Assembly (NCBI RefSeq): GCF_007750395.1
Contig: NZ_CP036281.1
Location: forward strand, 4,983,001 to 5,047,000
From: Polystyrenella longa
GTDB taxonomy: Bacteria > Planctomycetota > Planctomycetia > Planctomycetales > Planctomycetaceae
Direction of reading: 5' to 3'
DNA length: 64,000 bases
Within the stretch, counting starts at the first letter, position 1, and every line of letters starts with the position of its first letter. This document shows, piece by piece, positions 35,981 to 46,905 of this stretch. The notes under the pieces were generated by a model, which saw only the letters and a list, made by a program, of their open reading frames with translations, searched no databases and was not told the DNA's origin. A program made the position numbers and the translations under genes.

Positions 35981-38830
35981 TTGTCGAACGGAAACCCCTC
36001 GAACGAAACACCGGATCCTTACGCTGACGGACGAATTATCAAGCACGACATCCAAGTTGAGATGCGTGAGAGTTATCTGACATATGCCATGTCAGTAATC
36101 GTCAGTCGTGCTTTGCCCGATGTTCGAGACGGCTTGAAACCGTCCCAGCGCCGTATTCTTGTCGCCATGAACGACGGAAACCTGGGCCCGACATCAAAAC
36201 GAGTCAAATGCGCCAAGATTTCGGGCGACACGAGCGGTAACTATCACCCCCATGGTGATGGCTCCGTGTATCCAACGCTTGTCCGTATGGCTCAGAACTG
36301 GGTGATGCGGAATGTACTTGTAGACAAACAAGGCAACTTTGGTTCGCTCGCCGGTCTTCCCCCCGCGGCCATGCGTTATACGGAAGCGCGCCTTTCTCAC
36401 GCTGCTTCGGAAATGCTGAAAGACCTCGACCGGGAAACGGTCGACTATATCCCCAACTACGACCAGACCCGCAACGAACCCGTTGTACTTCCCTCTCGAT
36501 TTCCGAACCTGATCGTCAATGGTTCCAATGGTATCGCCGTGGGTATGGCGACGAGTATCCCTCCACACAACTTTGGCGAAGTTTGTCGAGCGGTCATCGC
36601 ATTGATTGAGAACCCGTATATCACTGTCGACGAACTCATCGAACACCTCCCCGGTCCGGACTTCCCTACGGGGGGTATTATCTGCGGGCACGCCGGCATT
36701 CGACAGGGTTATAAAACAGGCCGTTCAACGGTAACCCTCCGTGCCAGAACGCATTTCGAAACGGAAAAGAAAAGCGATGTCATCGTCGTCACCGAGATTC
36801 CTTATATGGAAACGCGTGACCGCATCCGGGAAAAACTGGAACAGCTCGTTCGGGATAATAAGGTTGAAGGTATCTCTCGAATTGTTGACTTGACAGACCG
36901 CAATGTGCCTGACTGGCAGGTGCATTTGCAGATAATCCTGAAACGAGACGCCGACAAAGAAATCGTTCTCAACCAGTTGTATAAGTACTCCACTCTCCAG
37001 ACCACGATCAGCGTCATCCTGCTGGCACTGGTTGCCAATCGTCCCAAGACGTTGACGATTCTGGAGATGCTTCAGGAATTCCTGCGGCACCGCGTGGAAG
37101 TCATTCGCCGCCGGACCGAGTACCTGTTACGAGAAGCACGCAACCGTAAACATACGGTTGAAGGCTTGTTGATCGCGCAACTTAATATCGATGAAGTCAT
37201 TCAGACAATTCGTGATTCCTCCAGCCGGTCGCAGGCCAAAGACCGACTCCAGGAAATCAAAGTCCCTGCCGAAATGATACAACGGGCCCTTGGTGCAGAT
37301 GGATTCAAACTGTTCCTTCATGAGAAAGGGGAATCGCCCGAGTACACCCTGTCCCAGAAGCAGGCAGACGCAATCGTCTCAATGCAACTCGGTTCACTCG
37401 CCAACCTGGAACGGGAAAACCTGCAAGGTGAGCACAGCGAACTGATCACCCAGATCAACGAATTCATGACGCTGCTTTCCGACGAAGACAACCTGCGTGC
37501 CGTCGTCAGGGAGGACATGGAAGAGCTTTCCAAACGGTTTGCCGATAAACGCCGTACAGAAATCTCCGACGAAGAGCTGAGTAATGTCGACCGGGAAGAT
37601 CTCATCCCTGAAGAGACGATGGTCGTGACACTTTCACAGCGGGGTTACATCAAACGAACCGCCCTCTCGACCTATCAGGCCCAGGGACGCGGTGGCAAAG
37701 GTATCAAAGGGGCTTCTCAGTCGGACGAAGAGGACGCCATTCAGCATCTGTTCGTCAGCAGCACCCACGCCTTCCTGCTCTTCTTTACTGACCGAGGTAA
37801 AGTTTACTGGCAAAAAGTTTACGACCTGCCATTGCAGAGTCGTACCGCCAAAGGCCGCGCCGTGGTTAACCTGCTGGCACTCGAAGGAGATGAACAGGTC
37901 CAGAGTTGCGTCGCGATTCGAGAATTCGATGAAGACCACTTCTTGATGATGGCTACGCGAAATGGAGTCGTGAAGAAAACTGAGTTGGCAGCCTACTCTC
38001 GTCCGATGAAAGGGGGCATCATCGCGATCCGCCTCGACGACGACGATCATCTCATCAATGTGGCCGTTGTCTCCAAGTCGGACGATATTGTCCTCACCAC
38101 AGCCAACGGTATGGCGATTCGCTTCGACGCGAACGACGCCCGAAGTATGGGTCGTGCTACCCGCGGAGTCCGGGGGATCTCCTTGTCCAAAGACGACTAT
38201 GTCGTCGGTATGGCCGTCGCCGATGTCGAGACAACATTGCTCTCTACCTGTGTGAATGGCTACGGAAAACGAACACCCTTCGGAACGGCTGACGCGGTCA
38301 ATGAAAGCGATGTGGATACAGAAGGCAACGGCGAAGGCGAAAGTGACGGTGAGACCGAAACCACTGCCGTCTCCAGCAACAACCGCTATCGTCGCCAACG
38401 CCGTGGGGGTAAAGGTCTGCGAGACATTCGCACGACCGAAAGAAACGGCAAAGTGGTGACGTCGCTGGCCGTCGCTCAGGATGACGAAATCTTGATGATC
38501 ACTCAAAAAGGAAAAATTCAGCGTCTGCGTGCCAATGAAATCAGCCAGGTCGGTCGAAACACACAGGGTGTTCGCATCATGCGAATGGATAAAGGCGACT
38601 CGCTTGCCTCCGTCGCCCGTATTCCGGCCGAGTTTGCTGAGGAAGAAGAATTGAACACACTTCCGGAAGGGGAAGGCGAAGTAACCACCGAGACTACTCC
38701 AATTTCAGAAGTTCCCGTGGAAGAATCGGCGACTGACGCGGCACCCACCGACGTGAAACCGACTGAACCTGAAACGGATAGCGAGACTGGTACTGACGGA
38801 GAAGATACTCCGGAAACACCAGCGGAGTAA
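35981..38830 (+). CDS. gyrA: DNA gyrase subunit A-type topoisomerase
   Basis: This 949-residue protein is a type IIA topoisomerase A subunit. The breakage-reunion domain has the catalytic tyrosine Y133 ([10 protein letters not shown]). The C-terminal beta-pinwheel contains a GyrA box QGRGGKG and a second RRGGKG stretch in a later blade, so GyrA is a better name than ParC. The start is TTG at 35981 with AAAGGAG 8 bases upstream; no other start fits. In the quinolone region [11 protein letters not shown]94 and P98 stand where E. coli has S83 and D87. A Glu/Asp/Gly-rich insertion of about 35 residues (about 769-803) splits one blade, and the last 65 residues are an acidic tail. gyrB is not in the window. 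Confidence 0.93.
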   Translation: MSNGNPSNETPDPYADGRIIKHDIQVEMRESYLTYAMSVIVSRALPDVRDGLKPSQRRILVAMNDGNLGPTSKRVKCAKISGDTSGNYHPHGDGSVYPTLVRMAQNWVMRNVLVDKQGNFGSLAGLPPAAMRYTEARLSHAASEMLKDLDRETVDYIPNYDQTRNEPVVLPSRFPNLIVNGSNGIAVGMATSIPPHNFGEVCRAVIALIENPYITVDELIEHLPGPDFPTGGIICGHAGIRQGYKTGRSTVTLRARTHFETEKKSDVIVVTEIPYMETRDRIREKLEQLVRDNKVEGISRIVDLTDRNVPDWQVHLQIILKRDADKEIVLNQLYKYSTLQTTISVILLALVANRPKTLTILEMLQEFLRHRVEVIRRRTEYLLREARNRKHTVEGLLIAQLNIDEVIQTIRDSSSRSQAKDRLQEIKVPAEMIQRALGADGFKLFLHEKGESPEYTLSQKQADAIVSMQLGSLANLERENLQGEHSELITQINEFMTLLSDEDNLRAVVREDMEELSKRFADKRRTEISDEELSNVDREDLIPEETMVVTLSQRGYIKRTALSTYQAQGRGGKGIKGASQSDEEDAIQHLFVSSTHAFLLFFTDRGKVYWQKVYDLPLQSRTAKGRAVVNLLALEGDEQVQSCVAIREFDEDHFLMMATRNGVVKKTELAAYSRPMKGGIIAIRLDDDDHLINVAVVSKSDDIVLTTANGMAIRFDANDARSMGRATRGVRGISLSKDDYVVGMAVADVETTLLSTCVNGYGKRTPFGTADAVNESDVDTEGNGEGESDGETETTAVSSNNRYRRQRRGGKGLRDIRTTERNGKVVTSLAVAQDDEILMITQKGKIQRLRANEISQVGRNTQGVRIMRMDKGDSLASVARIPAEFAEEEELNTLPEGEGEVTTETTPISEVPVEESATDAAPTDVKPTEPETDSETGTDGEDTPETPAE

Positions 38831-38983
38831 TTCACCGAGCGGAGTAATTCCAAACAGGAAAAGTCAGGCGACTTTGCCACTGACAGTCCCGACGCCCTCC
38901 TTTGCGGGCTACAATGGACCGTAGTGGCTTTGGTTGCTCTGACTTTTTTCCTTTTCCCGGCCTGACTCTTCGGAAAGTTTGTT

Positions 38984-40006
38984 ATGAAATCGATTCTCGT
39001 CACCGGCGGATGCGGATTTATTGGTTCGAACTTCATTCGGATGCAGCGAGAACGATACCCCCAACAGACAATCCATAACGTCGATAAACTGACCTACGCC
39101 GGTAACCTGGAAAACCTCGCCGATCTCATTGAGGATGCCAATTATCATTTTCACCGGGTCGATATTTGTAACCGGGAAGCCTTATTGAAGTTGGTGCAAA
39201 CGGTTCAACCCGAAGCCATTCTCAACTTCGCGGCCGAAAGCCATGTCGATCGCAGCATTCTCGATTCGGGCCCCTTCGTGCAGACGAACATCATCGGCAC
39301 ACAAGTCCTGATGGACGTCGCCCGCGAAGTCGGTGTCGCTCGTTACGTACAAGTCTCCACCGACGAGGTTTATGGATCCCTGGGAAGTGACGGTGCCTTT
39401 ACAGAAGAGACTCCTCTTGCCCCCAACAGTCCGTACTCCTCTTCCAAAGCGGCTGCGGATCTTCTCGTCCGCAGCTACGTGCACACTTTCGATTTTCCTG
39501 CCATCGTGACCCGTTGCTCGAACAACTACGGTCCATACCAATTCCCGGAAAAGTTGATCCCTCTGTTCATTTCGAATGCAATGGAAAACAAGTCATTGCC
39601 CGTGTATGGAACTGGCGAAAATGTCCGCGACTGGATCCACGTTCTTGATCATTGCCGCGGAATCGACGCCGCACTACGAAAGGGAGAGATTGGCGAAGTT
39701 TACAACTTTGGTGGTCATCTTGAATTGACTAATCTGGAGATGACGCACATCTTGATCGACCTGCTGGGCAAATCTCGCGACCTGATCACTTATGTGCAGG
39801 ATCGTCCCGGTCACGATTTACGTTACGCCATCGACAGTAGCAAAGCCGAACAGAACCTCGGTTGGTTCCCCCAGGTCCCCTTCGAACAGGGCATCCGCGA
39901 CACCATCGCCTGGTACCAATCCCACACTGACTGGGTTACCCGAATTCAATCGGGCGAGTACCTGCAGTACATCGAAGAGCAGTACGCAGGTCGATTGAAG
40001 AAGTAG
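38984..40006 (+). CDS. rfbB: dTDP-glucose 4,6-dehydratase
   Basis: This 340-residue extended short-chain dehydrogenase has [10 protein letters not shown] (NAD-binding), [10 protein letters not shown], the catalytic STDEVYG (Thr/Asp/Glu) and [11 protein letters not shown] (Tyr-x3-Lys). [18 protein letters not shown] is the RmlB signature. It converts dTDP-glucose to dTDP-4-keto-6-deoxyglucose for deoxysugars in LPS or exopolysaccharide. The usual partners rfbA, rfbC and rfbD are not next to it. It converges on an aminotransferase gene. Confidence 0.94.
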   Translation: MKSILVTGGCGFIGSNFIRMQRERYPQQTIHNVDKLTYAGNLENLADLIEDANYHFHRVDICNREALLKLVQTVQPEAILNFAAESHVDRSILDSGPFVQTNIIGTQVLMDVAREVGVARYVQVSTDEVYGSLGSDGAFTEETPLAPNSPYSSSKAAADLLVRSYVHTFDFPAIVTRCSNNYGPYQFPEKLIPLFISNAMENKSLPVYGTGENVRDWIHVLDHCRGIDAALRKGEIGEVYNFGGHLELTNLEMTHILIDLLGKSRDLITYVQDRPGHDLRYAIDSSKAEQNLGWFPQVPFEQGIRDTIAWYQSHTDWVTRIQSGEYLQYIEEQYAGRLKK

Positions 40007-40025
40007 AATCTCGCAAAGAAGTTAG

Positions 40026-40058
40026 CCCGGACAATCACGAAGTATTGTGCTGCCCGGG
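40026..40058. terminator. Possible terminator between rfbB and the class V aminotransferase gene
   Basis: CCCGGACAAT (40026-40035) pairs with ATTGT (40044-40048) and, after a 5-base bulge, CCGGG (40054-40058). The flanking T runs are weak, so the call is tentative. Confidence 0.4.
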
Positions 40059-40082
40059 GTTACTTATTTATGCAGATAAGAA

Positions 40083-41264
40083 CTATCCCGCGTACACTTT
40101 ATTGGCAGCGGCGATGCTGGCTCCTGCAGTTAGGGTGTGACCTTGCTTCGCCAGGCATTGTTCCAAGGCGGCCAGGAAGGAGAGGACGTTGGCTTCGCGG
40201 CTGGCTTCGCCCATCAGGCCGATTCGCCAGGTTTTGCCTGCCATGGGGCCGAGGCCGGCGCCGATTTCAATTCCAAACTGATTGAGTAGCTGGGCACGAA
40301 CAGCTTTATCGTCGACCCCTTCGGGAATTTTCACGGCGTTTAGCATGGGCAGAGAATTCTCTTCCGCCACGGCGTAGTCGATACCGATCGCCGCGAGACC
40401 CGCTTTTAGGGCTTCATGGTTTTTCTGATGTCGGGCGAATCGGGCTTCGAGTCCTTCCTGAAGAACAATTCTCAGGGCTTCGTGAAGACCATAGTTCATA
40501 TTGATAGGTGCGGTGTGGTGATAGGCTCGGCTGCCTCCCCAGTAGTTACGAATCAGACTCAGATCGACGTACCAACTGCGAACAGGCTCCTTTCGTTGAT
40601 CCATCACTTCGACGGCCCGAGGGCTAAAGGTTACCGGGGCGAGACCGGGTGGGCAACTGAGGCATTTCTGAGTCCCGGAGTAAACAGCATCGATTCCCCA
40701 TTCGTCGACTTCAACCGGCAGGCCACCGAGAGATGTCACCATGTCAGCGAGAATTAAGGCGTTATGGTCATGCGCCAGCTTAGCGATCTCTTCCAAAGGC
40801 TGAAGTGCTCCGGTTGACGTTTCCGCATGCACAATTCCAATCAACTTGGGTTGATGTTCTTTGAGGGCGGATTCGACTTCACTGGCAGTGAAGATCTCTC
40901 CGAATGGTTTCTCGATAGTCACGACTTCGGCTCCGGCGCGGCGACCGACTTCGGCCATGCGACCACCAAAGACTCCGTTGACACAAACGAGCATTTTGTC
41001 GCCCGGTTCAATCAAGTTAAAAACGCAGGCTTCCATTCCATCGCTACCCGTACCACTGATTGCCAGCGTCAATTGATTGCGAGTCCGGAAGACCTGTCTC
41101 AGCATTTCCTGGAGTTCATCCATGATCTTAAGGAAATAAGGATCGAGGTGACCAACGGTGGGAGCGGCCATCGCCGAGAGGACTCGAGGAGAAATGTCAC
41201 TTGGTCCCGGCCCCATCAGAACGCGGCGCGGAGGGCAGATGGCGGGAGCGATTTCATAAGACAT
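40083..41264 (-). CDS. Class V aminotransferase, alanine-glyoxylate aminotransferase type
   Basis: The ATG at 41264 gives 393 residues; the frame also opens at a TTG at 41270. The family pattern is clear: [13 protein letters not shown] at the N-terminus, [14 protein letters not shown], the PLP aspartate in [11 protein letters not shown], and the Schiff-base lysine in [25 protein letters not shown] and the C-terminal WRIGLMG complete the active site. It would transfer an amino group from alanine or serine to glyoxylate or pyruvate; serine-pyruvate and alanine-glyoxylate activities cannot be separated here. It lies 87 bases downstream of the isochorismatase-family gene, on the same strand. Confidence 0.9.
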   Translation of the reverse strand: MSYEIAPAICPPRRVLMGPGPSDISPRVLSAMAAPTVGHLDPYFLKIMDELQEMLRQVFRTRNQLTLAISGTGSDGMEACVFNLIEPGDKMLVCVNGVFGGRMAEVGRRAGAEVVTIEKPFGEIFTASEVESALKEHQPKLIGIVHAETSTGALQPLEEIAKLAHDHNALILADMVTSLGGLPVEVDEWGIDAVYSGTQKCLSCPPGLAPVTFSPRAVEVMDQRKEPVRSWYVDLSLIRNYWGGSRAYHHTAPINMNYGLHEALRIVLQEGLEARFARHQKNHEALKAGLAAIGIDYAVAEENSLPMLNAVKIPEGVDDKAVRAQLLNQFGIEIGAGLGPMAGKTWRIGLMGEASREANVLSFLAALEQCLAKQGHTLTAGASIAAANKVYAG

Positions 41265-41351
41265 GATCAAAAACTTTCCGTGGACTGTATTCGTGTAAGT
41301 CTGGTTCTAGATGTTTCGGGGGATGTTGGTCGGGCGAAACCATGCAGTATG

Positions 41352-41942
41352 TTATTCCGGTTTGGTTTTCGCTTTCAACCGCTGACTCAGTTGTTTGAAT
41401 TCAGGAGTACCTGCCCGTTCGCACCATTCAAAGAGGACACTCTCGGTTGTAGTGAGTATGGCTCCAGACAGTGCCAGGCGTTCAATCGCAATTTTCCAAT
41501 CGAGTTTAAAGCGGCTGGCAACGGCGTCAACTGGTATGTAAACCTTGTACCCTTGCGCGATTAAATCAAGAACCGTCTGCATCACGCAGACATGGGATTC
41601 GATTCCCGCGACGATGATTCGGGGTCGGGTCGATTCTTCATCATAGGGGGCGGGCCAGTTCAGTGCGGGCCAACTGCTGAAGTCGGTCTTGGCAGGAATT
41701 TCGATGTCGTCCAATCCGAGCTCAGGAATCGTTCGTCCTAACCCCTGAGGGTATTGTTCCGTGGCCGAAATCGGGACCTCGAACAGCTTTGCCATCTCAA
41801 TCAATAACTGACAATTGGTGATCAGTTGCGGACGGACCTTTTCCGGAAAGGCGGGCAACAGCTTTTCCTGCATGTCGACGATCAATAACTGGCTATCCTG
41901 CCGGTGGATAAGATCGTCACTACGGAATGAGGATACAGACAT
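41352..41942 (-). CDS. Isochorismatase-family cysteine hydrolase
   Basis: This 196-residue protein has the cysteine-hydrolase triad D23 (LLIVDMQE), Lys in IPAKTDFSSW, and Cys in GIESHVCVMQT. YPQGLGRTIPEL is the typical substrate loop of the YcaC/nicotinamidase-like group. Its likely role is hydrolysis of an amide or enol ether; the substrate is not determined. It precedes the class V aminotransferase gene by 87 bases, so the two may share a transcript. Confidence 0.88.
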   Translation of the reverse strand: MSVSSFRSDDLIHRQDSQLLIVDMQEKLLPAFPEKVRPQLITNCQLLIEMAKLFEVPISATEQYPQGLGRTIPELGLDDIEIPAKTDFSSWPALNWPAPYDEESTRPRIIVAGIESHVCVMQTVLDLIAQGYKVYIPVDAVASRFKLDWKIAIERLALSGAILTTTESVLFEWCERAGTPEFKQLSQRLKAKTKPE

Positions 41943-42178
41943 GGATAGAGAGAACTTTGGCGAAAAGATGCAAGGACAGACGGATAACTGGCGTAAGCGA
42001 CTTACACCAACAATCGGTCCTTATAGTTGTACTGGATTACAGGACCGTTTGCATCTTCCAGCGAAAGAGTGGATGATAAGATTCCGTCCTCACCCCCGTT
42101 TGCTCTCTACACTAGTTTGTTTTCTCCACCTGATCTTTCATTTCTGTCCGCACCGTTTGCACCCCAGTCGAGTCCTGT

Positions 42179-42640
42179 ATGTCCTGCTCCGTTTCCAACC
42201 TGATCGACGCGATCAAATCTGCCCTCGCCACGAAACAGATCGGGCAACCTGTTTCGATTCGACTGCGATTGGTCGCCCCGTCGGATTTCATTCCAGTGGC
42301 TGTGAATGAATTGATGCAGTTGATCGAGGCGATTCTGCCCGGATTTGAAGGTGAGGACCTGGCAAGTGGGCGGTATCGGGTCACGCAGCATTCTTCCGGA
42401 TTGCAGACATCAGTAATGATGTTATCTGGTAAAGGACCTTCCGTGTCGCTGACCTGGATTTTGTCCGGAGCCCAACCGGCGAGTTTAAAATTACTTCTGA
42501 TTGGGAATCATGGGGTGATTCGTCTGGAAGAGCCACTTGAGGGTGGTTGGAAAGTTGATTCAGCAGATTCGTCCGAAGTCGATTGGCACGAACGATTTCA
42601 GAACACTATAAGCCATCCCCAGCCCGTTCCATTCAAATGA
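42179..42640 (+). CDS. Hypothetical protein
   Basis: This 153-residue protein begins MSCSVSNLIDAIKSALATKQ. It shows regular amphipathic pattern, typical codon use and a closing strand-rich half (SVSLTWILSGAQPASLKLLLI), which supports a real gene even though no good ribosome binding site precedes the ATG. No motif, signal peptide or membrane helix was recognised. Competing frames on both strands (41815-42309 plus, 42107-42391 minus) look like shadows. Confidence 0.55.
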   Translation: MSCSVSNLIDAIKSALATKQIGQPVSIRLRLVAPSDFIPVAVNELMQLIEAILPGFEGEDLASGRYRVTQHSSGLQTSVMMLSGKGPSVSLTWILSGAQPASLKLLLIGNHGVIRLEEPLEGGWKVDSADSSEVDWHERFQNTISHPQPVPFK

Positions 42641-43064
42641 CCTGAGTTTGTGCCGGAATATCCCTTTTTAACGTCCAAATTAGCCTGTTCCGGGATGGAA
42701 AAATCTGAGATTTCCCGTCGTTTAGCGATGAGTTTCTTTGCATTGTCGGCGAAGGCCTTATAATTGAAGTTCAACCACGCCCGGGAGCCCTGACTGGCTT
42801 CTTTCAGGAGAAGGGAACCGATTAGGAGTCCATCTCCCCGACTTCATTGTGTCCGCCGTCGCGGTAACCTGCACGGAAGAGGACGCAACGCCTAGCTGAA
42901 ACGACAGTATCAATCTGAAGCCACAGTCTAGCTGAAATCAAAAACTAAATTCATCGGCAAGGACGCCATGTCTGGGATACCAGTTCTCTATTCCGGATTC
43001 CGGTTATTCACATCAGATCACTCACACATCAGATCTCTCACGTTGTCCTCTTGATTTATTTCCG
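42641..43064. other. Intergenic region upstream of the FHA-kinase gene
   Basis: About 425 bases. An 11-base direct repeat CACATCAGATC occurs at 43009-43019 and 43025-43035, just before the kinase start, and could be a regulator site. No clear promoter or ORF. Confidence 0.4.
43009..43035. repeat. 11-bp direct repeat upstream of the kinase gene
   Basis: CACATCAGATC is present twice with a 16-base period, ending 29 bases before the ATG. It might bind a dimeric regulator, or be chance. Confidence 0.5.
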
Positions 43065-44774
43065 ATGAACAAAGTCGCTACGAGCATAACCAGCGAAGAA
43101 TTTCTCGCGCTGCTGGACCGGAGTAAGCTGGTGCGGCCCGATCGCGCCGAGGACATCGTGCGCAAACTGGGTCTGGATCCTTCCGTTTCGTCGACGCAGT
43201 TGGCAAGTTCCCTCGTCGCACGGAACATCATTACCAACTACCAGGCATCTCGATTGTTGTCTGGGAGATACCGCGGGTATTTCTACAATCATTACAAGAT
43301 CATTGATATCCTGGGTGCGGGAGGTATGGGCTGGGTTTACCTGGCGCAGGACATGAACAGCCAGGACCAAGTGGTACTGAAGGTCCTTTCCAGCCACCTC
43401 GCCGATGACGCCGGCATGATGGCCCGATTGAAGCTCGAGTCACGAGCCGGTCAGCAACTGTTCCACCCTCGCGTCGCCCGTACAATTGACGAAGGTCAGG
43501 CTGCGGGAAGTCATTTCCTGGTGATGGAATATGTGCATGGAATCAGTCTGCGGGAACTGGTGATGCAGCAGGGGCCGGTTGCCTGGCCAGTCGCCTGTCA
43601 TATTGTCAAACAGATCGCCGATGGTCTGCATTACGCACACGAACGAGGACTGGTTCATCGTGATATCAAACCAGAAAACTTCCTCGTCAATGAAAAAGCG
43701 GAAGTCAAAATTCTCGACTTCGGTCTCGCACTGATCAAAGGAGCCGAAGAAGAAGAGTTCTCTCTTTCGATGATTTTCGGTCACGACGGAGTAGGTACGT
43801 TGGACTACATGGCACCCGAACAATCGGAAGATAGCCATCATGTTGATCGTCGCGCGGACATCTATGGATTGGGGGGCACGTTTTATTCGATCTTGACTGG
43901 GCTGCTTCCCTATGCCGTAAAAGCGACAACGGAGAAGATCGAAGCCCACCGGAGCCGGCCCTTCCCATTGGTACGGAGTAAGTTCCCCAATGTACCACCG
44001 GGAATTGATCATATCATCGCAAAAATGACGGCAAAGGATCCGAAAGATCGATACCAAACAGCCGCCGAAGTCGCCGAAGCGCTTGCCCCTTTAGCCAAGT
44101 TGGAGCCGATTGATTTCGACTATGAATCCATTCTCCGGATGCGACGAGAAGATGCTCAGCGGCGGATGCTTCGAACGGCGAGACGGGCTCGGGGTGAAAG
44201 TGGAACGTCCTCTATTGGCAGGCCTCCTTCACAAACCAGCCCTATCCTCAAATCAACTCAAGGGAACATGCTGCTTGATACCGAAAAATCATTGCGTGAT
44301 GAGCAGACTGGTCAAAACCGGAACGGTCAATCCTTCGCTGAAAGAGGGATTGGCGACGCACGACCGGTAGCCCGGTATGGGCGACTTTATAATACGGACG
44401 GTGCTCAGAACATCCCCTTGCACCGCTCTGAGCTATTGATTGGCCGCAGCCCAAAAGCCGATATCCACCTGGATTCGTCGATGATTTCATCGACTCATTG
44501 CCGCATGATTTTTAACGGCCAGTTTTGGAAAGTGACCGATCTTGAGAGCCGCAACGGAATCCGCGTGAATGGTGTAGAAACCCGTAGTTCCATACTGAAA
44601 CCGGGAGATCGGTTAACGATTGCAGAGGTTTTTCAGTATGAGATCGATTACACGTCTGAATGGGCAAAAAAGCAGCGAGAACGAGCCGGGAAATCGAAAA
44701 AAGGGATTTATTTGCTGGCTGGACTGCTTATCATGACAGCGTGTGCCGCCCTGCTCTGGTGGTGGCTTTCGTAA
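43065..44774 (+). CDS. Ser/Thr protein kinase with FHA domain and C-terminal membrane anchor
   Basis: Residues 1-75 form an N-terminal helical region (ITSEEFLALLDRSKLV) common to planctomycete kinases. Residues 78-345 are the kinase domain with GAGGMGWVY (84-92), K106, HRDIKPEN (198-205) and DFG (218-220). Residues 345-435 are a basic, Ser/Gln-rich linker. Residues 440-530 are an FHA domain with GRSPKADIHLD, SSTHCRM and SRNGIRVNG, which binds phosphothreonine peptides. One helix (548-568) anchors the C-terminus. Active residues are intact. The short SecA gene follows within about 85 bases, so the kinase may control that system. Confidence 0.92.
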   Translation: MNKVATSITSEEFLALLDRSKLVRPDRAEDIVRKLGLDPSVSSTQLASSLVARNIITNYQASRLLSGRYRGYFYNHYKIIDILGAGGMGWVYLAQDMNSQDQVVLKVLSSHLADDAGMMARLKLESRAGQQLFHPRVARTIDEGQAAGSHFLVMEYVHGISLRELVMQQGPVAWPVACHIVKQIADGLHYAHERGLVHRDIKPENFLVNEKAEVKILDFGLALIKGAEEEEFSLSMIFGHDGVGTLDYMAPEQSEDSHHVDRRADIYGLGGTFYSILTGLLPYAVKATTEKIEAHRSRPFPLVRSKFPNVPPGIDHIIAKMTAKDPKDRYQTAAEVAEALAPLAKLEPIDFDYESILRMRREDAQRRMLRTARRARGESGTSSIGRPPSQTSPILKSTQGNMLLDTEKSLRDEQTGQNRNGQSFAERGIGDARPVARYGRLYNTDGAQNIPLHRSELLIGRSPKADIHLDSSMISSTHCRMIFNGQFWKVTDLESRNGIRVNGVETRSSILKPGDRLTIAEVFQYEIDYTSEWAKKQRERAGKSKKGIYLLAGLLIMTACAALLWWWLS

Positions 44775-44858
44775 CAGGCCTTATCTCACCCACTTTGATT
44801 GATTCAGGGGTCGATTCAAGGCATAACCCATTTTCGATGTTGGCTGTATGGGGAAATT

Positions 44859-46802
44859 GTGTCGAATCTGAATACCGCCTGGCACTGGGGAAAAACCGGT
44901 GGTCGCCCGAATGCTGCTCGTATTTCTCGTTGGAGAAGTATGGCGAACGATATCATTGCGCGGGCTGAAAAACTCAGAGACATCACCGAAGAAGAACTGC
45001 TCAAGCAAGGGCGAGAAATTCACTGGCAGGCCAAGTCTGCCAAAGATCTCACAGAGATTTTACCCGATGCCTTTGCCCTCGCGCGGGAAGCTTCCCGGCG
45101 GGTACTGGGAATGGAACAGTACCCAGTGCAAATCATGGGAGCTTGTGCCCTCTTCGAAGGTCACATTGCGGAAATGCAGACTGGGGAAGGGAAAACCTTA
45201 ACTGCCGTCATGCCCTCTTACCTTCGCGCATTACGCGGACGGGGCGTGCATGTCATCACCGTCAACGATTACCTCGCTCAGCGTGACGCCGACCAGATGG
45301 GGCCTGTTTATAAAGCGCTAGGTTTAACCGTCAGTTGTGTGACGGCTGAAATGGAACCTGAAGAACGCCGCGCCGCCTATGCCTGTGACATCACCTATTG
45401 CACTGCGAAAGAGCTTGGTTTTGATTTCCTGCGAGATCGACTGCGATCAGGGACCGACGCCCACGGCACCAATATCGAGAAGAAAGCACGATCCCTGTTC
45501 AATAAGCACGATGACGGACAGGTGCAGCGTGGGCACTACTTCGCCCTGATCGACGAAGCAGATAGTATTCTCATTGATGAGGCCCGGACTCCGCTGATTA
45601 TTGGCTTGCTCAAATCGAACGACTCTTCGGCCGTGACTTTGATGCGCTGGAGTCAGCGAATCTGTAAAAACCTGAAGCCAGTCGAAGACTATATTTTCGA
45701 TCCCGAACGGAGATCGGCTTATCTGACCGATGCCGGGTGTCGGCATTTGATGTTGATCAAGAAACCGACCATCCTCGATAAAGTCGAAACACAGAAAATT
45801 TACACGCAGGTTGAACGGGCCTTGATTGCTCAATATGGATTTCAACGCGACCGGGATTATGTCGTTGCCGATGACAAAGTTCATATCGTGGATGAATCAA
45901 CAGGCCGAATCATGGAGGGCCGCAAGTGGCAGGATGGTTTGCATCAGGCAATTGAAGCTAAAGAGATGGTCCCCATCACGGCGGCGACTGGTCAGGCGGC
46001 GCGGATCACCGTACAGGAATTCTTCCGACATTACACCCACCTCTCCGGCATGACTGGTACGGCTCAAACGGCGCGGCGCGAATTGAAAAAGACGTTTCAT
46101 TTAAAAGTCGCTGTGATCCCCACTAATAAACGATGTATCCGCAAGGGGTTACCGACTCGCTTATTCCCAACCCTCAAGGCAAAATGGGAAGCCGTTGCGA
46201 GCGAGATTGAGCGGATGCGCGAGATGAACAGGGCCGTGCTCCTCGGAACTCCTTCCGTTGAAGCATCCGAGGCCGTCTCTCAATTACTTCTCGTTCGGGG
46301 AGTTCCCCATCAGGTCTTGAACGCCCATTACCATGAACAAGAAGCGGAGATTGTCAAAGAAGCGGGTCACGCCAAACGGGTGACTATTGCCACTAACATG
46401 GCGGGGCGCGGAACGGATATCCTGCTGGACGAGACAGTCCGCGGAGCGGGCGGGCTCCATGTCATCGCCACTGAAATGCATACTTCCGACCGAATCGACC
46501 GACAGTTGCTCGGACGTGCTGCGCGTCAAGGAGACCCTGGGTCGTATCAGTTCTTTCTCTCATGGGAAGACGAACTGTTTCGTTCGCTTTCGAGCACGGA
46601 ACAGGAGCGACTCAAAAGGAAGGCGGAGAAATCGAGCAAGGCAGAGCTATCTGCCCATATGCATCGTTTATTCAAAGCGGCTCAGCGGAAGATACAGAAA
46701 GCACACCGAAAGAACCGGAAGCAGTTGCTGAAGCACGAGCAACAACGGAACCGAATGTATCTGCAGATGGGGATCGACCCCTACCTGGAACTGACGGAAT
46801 AA
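44859..46802 (+). CDS. Short SecA-family preprotein translocase ATPase
   Basis: This protein of about 647 residues is a SecA homologue, much shorter than housekeeping SecA (about 830-1200). It has Walker A MQTGEGKTLTA (about 106-116), DEADSILIDEARTPL (232-246), the preprotein-crosslinking region, the second motor domain with NMAGRGTDILL, and QLLGRAARQGDPGS (about 549-562). It ends after the first part of the helical scaffold (QRKIQKAHRKNRKQLL). The wing domain, later scaffold and C-terminal zinc finger are absent. The GTG at 44859, after GGGGA, retains the family's N-terminal SRWR stretch, which an ATG at 44940 would lose; a TTG at 44799 is also in frame. It is probably cotranscribed with the FHA kinase and faces the GAF-HlyD gene. 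Confidence 0.9.
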   Translation: MSNLNTAWHWGKTGGRPNAARISRWRSMANDIIARAEKLRDITEEELLKQGREIHWQAKSAKDLTEILPDAFALAREASRRVLGMEQYPVQIMGACALFEGHIAEMQTGEGKTLTAVMPSYLRALRGRGVHVITVNDYLAQRDADQMGPVYKALGLTVSCVTAEMEPEERRAAYACDITYCTAKELGFDFLRDRLRSGTDAHGTNIEKKARSLFNKHDDGQVQRGHYFALIDEADSILIDEARTPLIIGLLKSNDSSAVTLMRWSQRICKNLKPVEDYIFDPERRSAYLTDAGCRHLMLIKKPTILDKVETQKIYTQVERALIAQYGFQRDRDYVVADDKVHIVDESTGRIMEGRKWQDGLHQAIEAKEMVPITAATGQAARITVQEFFRHYTHLSGMTGTAQTARRELKKTFHLKVAVIPTNKRCIRKGLPTRLFPTLKAKWEAVASEIERMREMNRAVLLGTPSVEASEAVSQLLLVRGVPHQVLNAHYHEQEAEIVKEAGHAKRVTIATNMAGRGTDILLDETVRGAGGLHVIATEMHTSDRIDRQLLGRAARQGDPGSYQFFLSWEDELFRSLSSTEQERLKRKAEKSSKAELSAHMHRLFKAAQRKIQKAHRKNRKQLLKHEQQRNRMYLQMGIDPYLELTE

Positions 46803-46905
46803 TTCCAGCACCCGTCGCACGTCATCGATAATAGAAAATACGTTCCCGCATCAGAAGTAACGACTCCAAGCCAAGACCAAAATTCAGACTCCGAATTCAT
46901 GGGAC

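Noticed and set aside
41815-42391. Plus- and minus-strand frames overlapping the 42179 gene
   Set aside because: They overlap the isochorismatase-family gene start and the hypothetical gene in other frames and lack start signals.
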